In this document: positions 22,682 to 34,980 of the stretch, in pieces | Numbering within the stretch: position 1 is the first letter of the stretch | Layout of the letters: each line of letters opens with the position of its first letter | DNA from: Amaurobius ferox | Taxonomy: Eukaryota; Arthropoda; Arachnida; Araneae; Amaurobiidae | Length of the DNA: 64,000 nt | Direction: 5' to 3' | Assembly (NCBI GenBank): GCA_951213105.1 | Contig: OX578142.1 | Coordinates: forward strand, 3,674,649-3,738,648 | Notes under the pieces: model-generated | What the model saw: the letters and a program-made list of their open reading frames with translations, nothing else | Database searches by the model: none | What the model was told of the DNA's origin: nothing | Translations under genes and position numbers: made by a program

Positions 22682-24797
22682 TTATTTTGAAGGCCTCAAA
22701 AACCATTGACATTGGATCGCTCTTTTTTGTATTAACTCTGCGAACTGCATCAACAGATGTTTTAAGTCGTCTAAATTGAACATACTGATAAATTCTCTGA
22801 TGAGGTTGAGGATTTCATCCATCTTTTCATCATGGGGTTTAACAGTCGGTTCAGTCTCAGCTTCCATATCCTCAGCCTCAACCGCGGTTTGAACTTGGTT
22901 TTGAGTATCCTTTTGGATCTCGGTAATCTTTTGTCTTTTCTCAACCGTTTTTTCTAACAGCTGGATTTGCGCGAGCTCTTCTTCCTTGACGCGTTTGGTT
23001 TTAGCTTCCCGCGTTTTGATTTCTTTAGTTGATTTAGTTTTTGGATTTACTTCTTTAGATTCCTGGGCTAGTTTTGCCTGTCTGGCTTTTTCCGCTTCAT
23101 TTCTCCTTTTAATGGCTAGAGTAGCCAGCTTTATTTCTTCCGGAGTCAATTCTCTGGAAGTCGATGGTTTGGGGCCCGATCTGGTAGGTGCTGAAGGTTG
23201 AATTCTGGTTATCTGTGGCTCAGTGTGCGAAGAGCCCTGACGGGGTGCCTGGGTGTTTAGACCGAGGGCCTTTTGCCTCCAAGGGGGTATATCAGTTTGA
23301 GGGGAGGGGGCACACGCCGGTGCCTTTCCTCTGTTCCAAGGGTTCTTTGGGCAGAGTCGGAAGTTTGCCGGGTGGTCACCTTTGCAATTTGCACAGGTTG
23401 CCTTCTCTGTCCTAGGTCTCTGGCAGTCTCTTGTCAAGTGGTTCTCTGCACACTTAAGACACTTAGGTGGCATCGAACAGTTGTCAGAGGAGTGGTTGAA
23501 CTGCTGGCATCGGTAGCAAATCTTAAAGCCCCGTGCTGTAAAGGCCTCTACCTTCACAGCCATATATCCTAATCTTGTTATTGAGTATACCCTCTGCCAG
23601 TTATCCGTGGCCCTAAGGCTGAGTAGGAAGATCTAGTTTTAGTGTTTCTCAATTAAGAAACCCGGACTACATCTAACCCCTCGGTTGTTAGAGTAACTTT
23701 TAGAGTCTCGATGTCATAACTGGTTGGTAGTCCCTTCAATACTACCTTTTTTGACCTTTCAGTTTTAAGATTTAAGCTGTGAAAGGGGATTTTCTCGCTG
23801 GTTAAGTGGCGCTGAACAACCCTATAAGCGTCAGCGTCCTTTGGTATCAACTTTAGCATCTCTCCTGTAAGTTTGCCAGATACTTTATTTTCCGTAATCT
23901 CATTTAGTTTTTTGAGGAGCGCCTGGTAGTTATCATTAAACTTGATAAAGAAGCATTCCGCTTTTGGGTCTTTTTTTTTCAACATCATTACTTTTTTCCC
24001 TAAGTCTATTTTCAGCCGTTTTCGATTTTTGCACCATTTTATATTCAACATTATGACTTACAATTTCAGCATAAGTTTTTCGATTAGGATCTTTTACTTT
24101 ACTAGAATTATCATTTACATTTACATCATTAGGGTTATCAGTTGCAATGCTACAGTCCATGTTATCATGGTCACTAAATTTTAAATTTAACAGTTCAAAC
24201 TGGTTTTTGGTAGGAACTTCCGTAGTGGAATTTTCCTCTATCCTAGTCTTTTTTTACTTAAATTTAAAACCGGTTCAATTTCATCTTCAATTTTAATTTC
24301 CTTTATCAGTCCTATTTCTAGCAGTTTCGTTTCAATTACTTTACTACCTAACATATTCTTCCCGGCCACACATATTGCTACCGTAAACCCTAGGGTTGGT
24401 CGTGTGGTCTGGGTCTTCAACTACCTAACATATTATCCTCACATTTATAAATTACATAATTATCACTATTCTCAAATTTCTCAATATCATGGGTCAACAA
24501 AAAAGAGTTTACAAAAGAAAACGAACCTATTATCCGGGAGACTTGGTCCTTGTCCTGTCCAATCAATCTATTCCTGAGCATCTTCTCGATGTGCAGAGTC
24601 AACACGTAAATCACGAGTCCGCAGAAGTTCATCGCTTGCTTCACATCCTGGGTCCACGTGAATACCGATCCATCCTGTGGCAGGGAGTCGCAATAGGTAG
24701 TCATGACATCCTTAAGAGGCCGAGCATCTTCCCCATCCAACTCATCAGCAATAGTCCGCGTGTATTCCAATTGAGCAGTGTCCAAATCCATAGTCAA
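22682..24797 (-). pseudogene. Jockey ORF1 (gag-like, three zinc knuckles), broken
   Basis: ORF1 encodes the RNA-binding structural protein. Four pieces are readable. The N-terminal piece (24797-24417, beginning TMDLDTAQLEY) is broken by the hairpin insertion at 24358-24420. A middle piece (24160-23936) shifts frame at an A8-9 run near 23980. A pre-zinc-knuckle domain follows (to 23653, with KIPFHS and KVVLKGLPTSY), ending at a Q-to-stop change and a further frameshift near 23640. Last comes an intact 3' piece (23563-22682). This holds three knuckles, CYRCQQFNHSSDNC, CLKCAENHLTRDC and CANCKGDHPANFRLC, then a Lys/Glu-rich coiled-coil-like segment. It stops immediately before the ORF2 frame. Confidence 0.88.
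24358..24420 (+). mobile_element. Hairpin mini-element B (~60 bp, own TSD)
   Basis: Inserted in ORF1 of the dead Jockey, flanked by CTACCTAACATATT (24344-24357 and 24421-24434, exact). The outer stem GGCCACAC/GTGTGGTC and inner ACC/GGT and AACC/GGTT match element A. It ends TCTGGGTCTTCAA. The 14-bp duplication shows retroposition-like insertion of this short unit alone. Confidence 0.8.
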
Positions 24798-25088
24798 TAG
24801 AGGGTGAAATCAATCCAAAAATCCGAAAAAGCACAACCACGTGTGAAAAACACACGTGGGGATCCAAGTTCGAAAAGCACAAAAAGAAATGGCGAATACA
24901 AAGTACGTCACCAAATACGAAAATCACAAAAGTCGGCTGCAAATTGTTTAGCCCGACGGGCTCCACTGTTACTAGGTATAACACGCCCAAGCGAGAGCAA
25001 GAAAAATCACAAGGTAAAAAACTGGAGCGTCACTAAAGCACGTCCGTATAACTCGGAGTCTAGCCTCCGAATGACAGTGCAGAGATAA

Positions 25089-27972
25089 TCTGTGGACACA
25101 AAACTCTTTAAAGCAAGGGTTTTAGAAATTTTCTGGTAGAACTAGATGTACTTCCAACTCAGTAGCATTATTTTAACCCTACTGTTAACATAAATCTAAG
25201 CACTTAGGATTATAGTTAAGTGACTTCTGCCTGTTAACAGGACATTCCATAAAAGCAAGAATTGACCTCTTTATTATATACATGTTCTGTATGAAATATT
25301 TATATATATATAGTATTTGTTATTACTATATGTGCCACATCTCAAAGACTCTACCAATTGAAAAGAAGAAACACATCAATTTTCCTTACCTGAGGAACCT
25401 TTACATTTGGATGATGAGGAAGATGTGCAATATTCCAGACATCCACAATTTTTTGTCTCAAAGGCTAAATGTGTATTTGCTTAGAGTGTGGATAATACAT
25501 CTCACCTTTGCAAATGCATTTTTAGCTAATTTGATTCATCAAAGAAGCAAATGTAATCAACAACTTCAGTTAGGGGTACCAGAAAAGTAAGTTTTTCGTT
25601 TTATCCAAAGCACGTGTTAAAATTTTTATTATTATTCTAATTTTTTTTTAACCAGAAAGACTTTGTGAGTGCATTTTGGACTGTTTGGATTCAACAAAAA
25701 TAAAATGTAAGCAGCACAAGAATATATAGAAAAATATATTCCATAGATTAAATTTGAGTTAATGTGATCTCTACTCGAAGTCATAACTCGGGGTATTGGC
25801 ACCCAGGGTAAACAGTAAAATTAGCGCAACCCTCCCCACTGGAGCTGGTGTCTGACTTTATTTTGTATATACCGGTATAATAAAAATATTGCTATTATTA
25901 TTGTTATGTAAAATTAGTGACCTCTATATAATTTGCTTATTGTATTAAATAGGAACAAAATGTTAATTTTTGTATATAAAATATTACTTATGGTAATAAC
26001 ATTTTAATATGTCTGTTTTTAGTATAATTAAGTTAATAATTAATAGTCAAGTAATATAATATTTTTAATATAATTAAGTTTCAATTTTAGATATGTCTTT
26101 AATTACAATTTTAAATTCATTTCACATTTCTGAATTTATAAAAAGTTTGTCTTAATGACATCCCCCTCCAACTTGGCACCTAAGGGCTGCTTCTACTGCC
26201 CCCCCCCCCTCAATCTGAATATGCTGTACTGGAACACAATAATATAGGAAATCTAGTAGTAGGCATTCTATGTCTCCTATAAAACTGCTTTTTCAGAAAT
26301 TAACACTTATATATTTAACAAGAAACGTTTGTGTTTTATGTTTCCAGCTCCTTTATGTTGCTTTTGCATAATTAAATTTAGTTGAGTATTAGTGATTAGT
26401 CCTACTTTTGTGTCAGATATTCTTTAATTTAATCCAGGAATTGAGATTTGGGGGTAAATCCTTACCTATTTCAGAGAAATTTAGTTTCATTAAAAGAAAT
26501 TGGGGGAAATATATGTCTATTAAATTTGAGATTAATAGTCATTTTTCTAATGGAGGGATGCCTTTCGTAGAGGATTTCTAAGTGAAAATCTGAACTTTAT
26601 GTCATGTTAAAGGATTTCAAATATTTCCTTGTTGGAAATTTGTTTTAAGTATTTTAAAAGTACAAATGTTTTAATCCATAATTTTTAGATTACCATTATT
26701 TTTGGATGTTGATATATTTAATTCCACAATCAATTATGACAGTCGGTGTTTCTTTCAGGTATACCTTTGGGGGAGGGGGTGACGATAATTCACCCCCTCC
26801 TCGGAGGCATTTTTTATGTTAACCTAGGTTCGATGTGACAGCATTTAGATATATTTATATAGGGCAAATAGAAAATTCAACCCTCAATTTGCATGCGCCC
26901 CCGCCCTGCCTAAACAGTCTTGAAAGAAACACTAATGATAGTTGCAGTTAATTATTCAAAATATTTTAATCGAATTATCTACTTTTAATAGTTTTCACAC
27001 TATGTTTGGCTTAAAAGCAAACCTATAGTTAATAGACAGTATTAGGATCTGGAATTTGCATTTTGGGGCCTTTTTTCTTTTAGAGCATTTTTTTTTAAAG
27101 TTTCTAGTGCACTTTTAGACATTTTGGGGCGTTTTTATTAAATATTTTAAGAGAATTATTTTTTTAGGTCATTTTCGGCCATTTTTTAAAAATAAAATAA
27201 AATTTTCATAAGAATTATACTTTCAATTTGCAACACTCAACCAGGTTTGTTACATGAACAAAGCCATGAAGCTTCAAAAGTTCTCAATCTGGCAATTCAG
27301 TTCAAGACACTGTTTATGCTAATATTGAGGAAGGAGAATCCCCATTGTCCACATTTGAAATGAACTGTGGTGAAGGTAGTTAACAAAAAAATTCAAATTT
27401 AGAGCTTCTTATCCTGTACTGTTGCTGATATTCCAAACCCTCTGACAGAACAGGTTTCAACTGGTTCTGACTTTTAGGGTGCAACCCTAAAATTCAGATA
27501 ATAAGTCTCCAAGACACTCGGGGGCTTCTGAAAAAAATATTTTTTATTTCTTCTGAGGTTTTACAGTGCATTTTATAAAGCAAAGATAAAATGTGCGTCT
27601 GTGAATTGTCTAATACTGAATTGATTTAATTTATAATTTTGACAAAATATAATACAAATTGTTTTAGGGGATTTTTCCCTTTGAGTTTTGAGGTCAGTTT
27701 TTTAATTTTTAAGGGAATTTTAAGTTCTCAACACCCCAGCCGTATAGTGATTATTGAGGAAAGAGGTCAACAATTTTATTTAATACCTTAAAACCTTCTA
27801 GAAATAAATTGTATGATGCAAAGTCAGTGGTTACTCTGTAAATACAGGGCATTTCGTATATTTTTTAAATCATTTTTATTCTTACCTAACTGCACTTTTG
27901 GGCTTGAGAAATGCGTTTTATTTTCCTTTGTGTAGAAAAGCATAAAGTAATGAAAAGTAAAATTTAAGACAA
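25089..27972. other. Intergenic or intronic stretch, no gene supported
   Basis: AT-rich. A short acidic frame at about 25386-25487 (PEEPLHLDDEEDVQYS) reads like coding sequence but ends in a stop, and no family is recognised. A 10-bp-stem hairpin, GAGGGGGTGA/TCACCCCCTC, lies at 26773-26799. C-runs occur near 26200 and 26900. Confidence 0.4.
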
Positions 27973-29499
27973 TCTTAAATAATAAAAGGCAATGTCTGTG
28001 TGTCTGTCTGTCTTATACACTATACGTTCAGCGACCGCGCTTCGGAGAGCTACGAAATTTGGCAATCGGAGACCCGGGGGGGGGGGGGACACACGTGAAA
28101 ACCGATTTTTAAAATTTTAATTTTTTTTTTGTTATTTAATGTTTTATGCGATTTCGACCGCTTTTTGCCCTTTTTTCTCCACGATCCAGACGTCGTAGAA
28201 AAAAACAAATCCCACCACCAGAAAGAACAGACAATTGCAAGTAAAAATATATCAATTTCAACTCTCAATTTCGATTTCTAATATTTTTTAAAGATTTTAA
28301 AACAAAAGTCACTTTTGGCTCAAAAAAACGATTTTTGGTTTTTAAATTCTCACATAGTGAAAAGTACTTATAATTTCGACTAATAATTTACATTTTCAGA
28401 AAGCTGAAATATCTGGCATTCTTACAAGTCCAATCTGGTCCAGAAATAATGAGAATTGCCCTCAGGATCGCAATTTTAAAGACGTCATGATTTTAAATTT
28501 CTCGGCAATCCGCTCAGTTCTTCAACGGCATTTCTGCCTATCCGCAGCTATTTCTTGCCCGTCTCCATGGAGACCGCGCTTTCGGTTTTAAATGAATTAA
28601 GAGCCTAGCATAAGTGTTGTATACATCGGACGAAATTATTATATTTATATGATATTTTAAATGGATATTTTAAATGGATATTTTAAATAATTTAAATGAT
28701 TGAATTATGGAGGTTTGAATTGTGGTGATGTATTTGAAATTATTATATTTATGGATTGGTGGAACGATATGGATGATTTTTTGATTTTAAATGGATATTT
28801 TAATTTATGAATATTTTAAATGGATATTTTAATTTATAGATATTTTAATTTAATGTATATTTTAAATGATGGAACGATGGAACGAGGATGGTGGAATTAA
28901 GAGTTTAGCATATGGTCAATATAAAATTTAAATTAGCGCGCGGGAAGTTAGCTCGCGAGAATTGCACTCGGTAGGCCTGGATCCGATACCCGCCACTGAC
29001 GCGGAGTACGATCACGTTAAATATATGGGTCGATAAGTCCTTCCGAGAGGTTGGTGGTAGGGGAAGGAGAGTACGGTCCCTAAGGATGCCTCCCCCACTG
29101 GGTTCCTGTCTAAATTGGCCGAAAAAAAAGAAAGTTATAGAGATTGTCGCGGAGGGCGCGGTAGCCCAGTGGTTAGCGCGCGGGAATTTCACTCGGTAGG
29201 CGCGGGTTCGATTTCCGCCACTGCCAAAATTGCAGCCGTGTTCACGCGGAGTACGATCACGTTAAACATGTGGGACCGTAAGTCCTTCCGAGAGGTTGGT
29301 GGTAGGGGAAGGAGGGTGCGGTCCCTGTGGATGCCTCCCCCACTGGGTTCCGGTCTAAATTGTGTGGCACTTCCTGGCCGTCCAAACAGTTACCTTACAC
29401 CTTTCTGGTAGGTAGCGCCAACGAGTTTGCCACGGTCGGAATTTGCCACGGTCAGAATTTTCAAGGGTAGCGAACAGGCTGGTCGCCAAAGGCGGCTAG
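27973..29499 (+). mobile_element. Nonautonomous Helitron, copy A
   Basis: A 1527-bp element starting TCTTAAATAATAAAAGGCAA and ending GGTCGCCAAAGGCGGCTAG, between A and T. The 3' end has a hairpin, GTCGCC-AAA-GGCGGC, next to CTAG. Both ends match copy B (51146-52724), whose insertion point is proven by an empty site. The left half is a noncoding AT-rich body with a G-run near 28075; the right half carries two SINE-derived units. There is no Rep/helicase sequence, so mobilisation would depend on another element. Confidence 0.88.
28922..29410 (+). repeat. Two SINE-derived units inside Helitron A
   Basis: Unit 1 (about 28935-29118) and unit 2 (about 29155-29410) repeat the SINE body blocks GTCCTTCCGAGAGGTTGGTG and GGATGCCTCCCCCACTGGG, each with a degenerate or intact B box. 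They are joined by AAAGAAAGTTATAGAGATTG. Unit 2 stops within the tail hairpin at CTGGTAGGT, so it lacks the terminal arm of the free SINE. Confidence 0.85.
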
Positions 29500-30094
29500 T
29501 AATCAATAAAAGGTTTGCAAACCAGTTAGCAACTAACTGAGATCATACATACTGCAAGCATTTTTCACCACTCATTTTCTAATTAGTTAAATTGAATTAT
29601 GATATATCGCTTCTCTAATCAACATTACGCGAAACGAAGCCTTTCAGAAATGCTAAAGCTGCTCCAGTGCCTGGGTTTCTGAAAGCGAAGAAGCAAGTTT
29701 AAGGTTACAAATATTTCCGAATTTGTAACACAATATATAAGCGTGGAGATTCAAAATTTGCTTTCAAGCTAAATATCTCCATAAATATGAAATCTATTTC
29801 GATGAAACTTTTATCAGGCAATAAGACTCAGTCTAGACAGTATTTTATATAAGTAGTGTTTTACCTGCGGAATAATAGGGGAAATACATTTCGATAAATC
29901 TACACCTATTGAGCATCCCTGAATGTGAAGTAACCATTTTTTTTTCAATTATTCTTATGTATTCCTGTGCGAGCAATATCTTTCTAAAAAATTGAGCAAG
30001 TCTGAGGAGGGGGTATTTGGTATGATTGTTTGAATCAATGAACGTGTCAGAAACCCATTAATTTTGGGGAAGAACGGAAGGCCATCAATTTTCA

Positions 30095-30095
<1 letters not shown>
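29500..30095. other. No gene recognised
   Basis: Unique-looking AT-rich sequence with no open frame of interest. Confidence 0.35.
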
Positions 30096-30148
<53 letters not shown>

Positions 30149-30236
30149 TGAAGACCCAGACCGTCCGACTCATCCATAGGACTTGAGCAACTATTTGGAC
30201 GGCCGATGTTTGTGTGTGTGTGTGTGTATGTGTGTA
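30096..30236. repeat. (TA)n and (GT)n microsatellites
   Basis: TA run at about 30096-30132, GT run to 30147, and a second GT run at about 30209-30236. The two GT runs flank hairpin element C and probably are its duplicated target. Confidence 0.9.
30149..30205 (-). mobile_element. Hairpin mini-element C (~57 bp)
   Basis: Read on the minus strand: outer stem GGCCGTCC/GGACGGTC, inner GCTCA/TGAGT and TCC/GGA, loop TAT, then TCTGGGTCTTCAA. Stem sequences differ from A and B on both arms but still pair. It sits between two ATGTKTGTGTGTGTG tracts, consistent with insertion into a GT microsatellite. Confidence 0.7.
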
Positions 30237-30568
30237 TATATGTATGTATCATCCATCCCTTATTCCCGTATCTAATTTAGCTTTTTGGATCCCTATCCTA
30301 TTTTCGTTCTATTTCCCAATTCCTTTCTCTTAATTATCATTCATTTTTTGTTCTTCCAGATTGCATCTTGGCTTTCCAAGACCCTCTTTATTCACAGCAT
30401 AGGGTATGTTGCTCTAATTTTCAGTCCTTTTTGTTCTTTCAAGATGGTCCACTTTCCTTTTTAATACTCATTCAGTTCGATTCGAAAATTTGTTATAAAA
30501 GTGTAATTCATTTTAAAAATCTTACAAAACTAGCATGTATTTGTAAGGAGAGCGAGAAGTCCCCTTAC

Positions 30569-30662
30569 AAACTCCCCGTAGATCCCCTCCCACACCATAG
30601 ATATCCTACAGAATATATACGATATCTACATCTCACCAAACTTTATTTTTACATGGTTTTCC

Positions 30663-30693
<31 letters not shown>

Positions 30694-30827
30694 ATGTAAA
30701 AAAAAAAAAAAAAAAAAAAAAAACCATGTAAAAAAAAAAAAAAAAAAAAAAAAGTTTGGTGAGACGTAGATATCGTATATATTCTTTAGGATATCTATGG
30801 CGTGGGAGGGGATCTACGGGGAGTTTT
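30569..30827. repeat. Foldback with poly-A loop
   Basis: Arms of about 90 bp (30569-30662 and 30755-30827), sharing CTCCCCGTAGATCCCCTCCC and the ATATACGATATCTAC block in inverted orientation. The centre is three ACCATGTAAAAA... units separated by A-runs of 20-30. The 133-codon frame here is an artefact of the A-runs. Confidence 0.85.
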
Positions 30828-32249
30828 TTTTTAATTTTACATGGTTTTACAAAAAAATAAATAAATAAATAAATACATGTTTTCTTTAAATATCATAAAA
30901 TTTGACTGTACAAATTCTTTTTTCTTGTCAGCAGACATGGAAATATAGTGCTTCATATGTATTTATTATCACATTTGTTGTTAATTTTTTTCTTTATTTT
31001 TCTTAACTCTGAAGGCATTGTCATTAAATATGAATTGATCAACTCTAATTGTTTACAACAGTATATAGTTCTAAGACAGCATCTGAAAATTAAAAAAGTC
31101 GAAAAAATTCCTTCTTTCATTTGTGTCATTCTTCTGATTCACAGAAATCGTCTTGCCTGTAGCAGATTCCTAGCCTTTATTATTGCGATTGCCATTCCCC
31201 ATCTTACCCACCCAAGATATTTCCAGCTGGTCCGTTTCAAGTTACACTGTGACACAAGCATCTACAGCAATTGAAAATTGGATCCCTGCTCACAGGGCTC
31301 TGGAAGGCACATCGTAAAAGAGCGGGAAAAGATATTTTGAGCGCAATACAATTGGGAATTTGGTTTTGTAGTTTCTGTTTAACAAACACTACAATGGCAA
31401 CAGAGTATAATGAAAAACAAAGCCCTTTTATTTCTAAAATGTAAAGAGTCTTACATTTCACTCTTGTTTACAGAAAATAACCCATTTTTTAATTTACTAT
31501 GTTTAATGCTTAAAGATTAAAATTAAGAAATTTTAAAATTAAAATTTTTTTAATTAAAATAATTTTATGCTGTGGTACATTGAGTATGAGCAAATTTTAA
31601 TTCCAGAAGCCAAGGCAAAATGGAATTTACCATTAAGAGGAAATACAATTTATTAAGTATGAAATTATTAAAATAGTTTCCAAGAATTTTTAAATATTTG
31701 AAATTGAAAATTTCAATTATTTTTTTGTAACAGATATAATAAATAATTTTATTATATGTATATTGCTTATATAATCAAATTATAGATTATATAACTAATT
31801 AATATATTTTAAAATTAATAGAAGAATTCAACTTATTCTACCATTGCCCCAGATATTTTATCCCTTTAAAATTTAAAATTAAGACATGTAGTACTAATAG
31901 TGAATTACAAATAGTAAAATAGCGATAATAATTGTAAAGAAGGTAAAATCACAGCAGATCAATAATTTAGTAGGGCCTATATTAATCTTCATTCGGGGGG
32001 TCAGCATGACGTCATATTATTGAATTCTGTCATCAAGTTGATATTAAAATTTAGTAGGTTTTATTGTTTACTTAAAGGATTCTATACGTTTTTGCCACAC
32101 TACTACTATCTTTCCTAATGTCAAAGGTATATTTAAATATATCCACACCATTTAATTAAAAATTAGTTAAGATCAAATTTATAAATTTTTTCAACTTCTC
32201 AAAATGTTGTAATTTTTACAGTTTTCTGTGCGCAGATCCATCAATATCC
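30828..32249. other. AT-rich stretch, no gene supported
   Basis: The frames at 30948-31274 and its antisense overlap lack recognisable domains. An AATA microsatellite lies near 30857-30873. Confidence 0.35.
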
Positions 32250-32910
32250 TTATAAAAACAGGACTGCCCAGTTTGTATGCCATTTTCGAAAAATTTCGCC
32301 AAGTATTATGCTGCACTTGTAACTTCTAAATAAAGGCTGCCATGTGTCCATTTGATTCTGTATAAAAACAAAAATGCGGAGTTTGTGCTCCATTTTGGAC
32401 AACTGTCGCCAAGAATATTATATACATTTTACAATATTTTTTCTATTTTAATGACATTCTTTTGACATTGCTGAATTGACATTAATTATTCAATGGCTGT
32501 GGCTTGTTACATTGTAGTTTTAGCATATCTTTAATGTCTGTCATTGTGAACAATTTGCAATGCCCATATTTAAGGACATCAGTTTAGACTATTTCTTTTT
32601 ATTGTCTTCAGTGAAAAAAAACATTAAATTCTTTTAAATATTTCAGTAGTCCAATTTTGCTGCATTTACATGTATTTTTTATTAAAAATGTCAAAATTTA
32701 TTTGTAAAAACAAAAAATGTGTATTTTTTTCTCCTGATTTAATATAACTTTTTTTGAATAGTGGAATTAAATTGTTAAGGTTCTTTAATCAAATTTCGTA
32801 ACTAAATAGCGATGTGCACGCATTTTATGTTAAAATTACTGGTCTGGAATTTCTTTTCAATTCACCTGGAAAAGTCAGGGAATTTCAATGTGTCTGAAGA
32901 GTGGCCACCC

Positions 32911-33949
32911 TGATATTTCACATGCCACTCAATTTAATTTTATATTTACAATTATAATTACAAAACGTTCAAGAACTTTTAAAATAAGTTCTTCTCCAAA
33001 CTGAGTGAAGATAATTTCATTTCTTCCTTGCTCAAGAGTACAAACTCTCCCAGTTGCAGTAACAGGCTCTACTTTTTGCAAAATGGTCTCACCTGGCACA
33101 TTCAATACGTCACTCGGTTGAGGATGAAAGTAAGAAAAGGTCCCTTAGGATGTAGGAAGCTTACTTTATAGTCACTCGTAACATTATTCTTCTCAAGAAT
33201 ACATGCAAGCCACAAAGATCCTTTATAGACTATATAGTGCCAAATCCAGATTCAATTTTTGCTAAATTAGCTGGTGTAATATAGTCGAATGCTGTCACAC
33301 TTTCAGTAAACCGGTGTTCACTACAGTAATAATGCTTAACAAGAAGCCGATTTTCAGAAATTGGGTAAAAAGAATGAAGTTTTTGAGTACAGCACAGTTG
33401 ATGAGTATGAAGAAGTTAAAGAAATACTGTCGCCACGGTTGAATGCCTTTAAGGCAATCATGGGTACTCAAAAACTTCATTCTTTTTACCCAATTTCTGA
33501 AAATATACTTCTTGTTAAGCATAATTACTGTAGTGAACACCAGTTTACTGAACGTGTGACAGCATTAGACTATATTACACCAACTAATTAAGCAAAAATT
33601 GAATCTGGATTTGTCACTATACTCTATAAAGGATCTTGGTAGCTTGCATGTATTCTTGAAAAGACGAGCGACTATAAAGTAAGCTTCCTACATCCTAAAG
33701 GACCTTCTCCTTTCTTTTATCCTCAACCAAGTGACGTATTGAATATTTGAATGTGCCAGGTGAGACCATTTCGCAAAAAGAAGAGCCTGATACTGCAACT
33801 GGGAGAGTTTGTACTCTTGAGCAAGGAAGAGATGAAATTGTCTTCACTCAGTTTGGAGAAGTACTTATTTTAAAAGTTCTTGAAAAGTAACGTTTTGTAA
33901 CTGATTGTAAATACAAAATTAAATTTTGAGTGACATATGTGAAATATTA
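32911..33949. repeat. Long inverted repeat carrying a coding fragment (A)
   Basis: Arms 32911-33389 and 33465-33949 with a ~75-bp spacer. Both arms encode, outward from the centre, remnants of one protein: KLHSFYPISEN, HYYCSEH-FTE-VTA-DYITP, AKIESGF, a frameshifted YKGS-WLACILEK, SFLHPKGP, YPQPSDVLN and TATGRVCTLEQG. From memory this resembles a C-terminal module (W-x-x-A...SFLHPxGPxxSFxYP...P-T-T-A-T-G-R) of uncharacterised invertebrate transposon-associated proteins. Stops and frameshifts differ between arms, and the left arm is slightly better preserved. No functional gene remains. Confidence 0.85.
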
Positions 33950-34019
33950 AGTGTGTAGCAAATTGTTAAAATTGAAAAGAACATATGTGGGCTGAATGTT
34001 TGAAACAACTGGTTAATGA

Positions 34020-34420
34020 GTTATGTACTAAGTATATGTTAGTCCGTGTCAAATCAATTAATGGTTTGAACCTTGATACCTCAGAAATTGATCATTTTTG
34101 GTACAGTGATTGTACCAGTAAAGTTTACAAAAACTGTAAAATTTCAGATTTTGGGGGCTTTTAAATTTTCAGTTATTTACTTTTTAAAAAAGCCAAATCT
34201 GGCAAAGTTTAGAAATCTTTAAACAGTTGTAAATCAAAAAATATTTTACACAGAGAGCTCAATTTAGTGTCTTGCTTTTGTTTTCAATGAGCCTTAATTT
34301 GATATACAACATGATTACGGTATTCTAACTCTTTTTTTTTTTAAATTGGAGTTTTTAAAAAATTACAAACTAAAAAAAATTTTTTTTTCTTTAGAAAATC
34401 CAAAAAAAACTGATTTCTTT

Positions 34421-34477
<57 letters not shown>

Positions 34478-34980
34478 TAAAGACATTAAGGGATTATTTG
34501 TGTGCCAAATTTCATAGTCGGTCGTTAAGGGGTTGCTATGGAATTTAAATTTTTTGTAATTTAGCTAATTTCATCATTTATAGTTTAATACAAAAAAAAA
34601 TAATTTTCTTAGGAACCCATTGGCTTGCCATTATGAAACTTGGCATACAAGTAGTCCATAAACCATATATTTTTTTTCAAAAAAATTAAAAGGGGTGTTT
34701 TTGAGATTTAAAAAGAAAAATTTTAATAGCTTTTCAAAAAATTCAAATTTGAAATATCATAGTCATGTTATATATCAAATTAAGACTCATTAAAAGCAAA
34801 AGAAAATGACACTAATTTAAGCTCTCTAGGTTAAATAGTTTTTGATCTACAGCTGTTTAAAGATTTCAAAACTTTGGCAGATTTCGCTTTTTTGAAAGTC
34901 AATAACTGAAAAACTAAGAGCCCCAAATATCTGAAATTTTGCAATTTCTGTTGTCTTTATAGTTACAATAAATAAACACT
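34020..34980. repeat. Foldback with TA core (A)
   Basis: Left arm about 34040-34390 and right arm about 34740-34965 are mutual reverse complements in blocks such as GATATA-AACATGATTA, TTTAAACAGTTGTAAATC and GGCAAAGTTT. (TA)n lies at 34422-34480 in the spacer. The same foldback occurs at 49350-50270 and, without the TA core, at 46815-47540. Confidence 0.8.

Larger units (their letters stand above)
19619..25073 (-). mobile_element. Jockey-clade LINE, copy 2, full length but dead
   Basis: A 5455-bp element running from the 5' untranslated region (about 24800-25073) through ORF1 and ORF2 to a 3' end at 19619. It is flanked by a 15-bp target duplication, ACAGTGCCGAGATAA (19604-19618) and ACAGTGCAGAGATAA (25074-25088), with one mismatch. 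Its 3' untranslated region matches copy 1. ORF1 and ORF2 are both disrupted, and a hairpin mini-element sits in the 5' part of ORF1. Confidence 0.93.

Noticed and set aside
25282..25590. Frame of 102 codons considered as an exon
   Set aside because: The frame itself is unremarkable; an alternative acidic frame inside it ends in a stop and no splice structure is convincing.
28905..29411. Conserved frames across the SINE units (also 51376-52026)
   Set aside because: Similarity is at the DNA level of a tRNA-derived repeat; frames shift and carry stops between units.
30368..30769. Lys-rich C-terminal protein frame
   Set aside because: The Lys runs come from poly-A tracts in a foldback loop.
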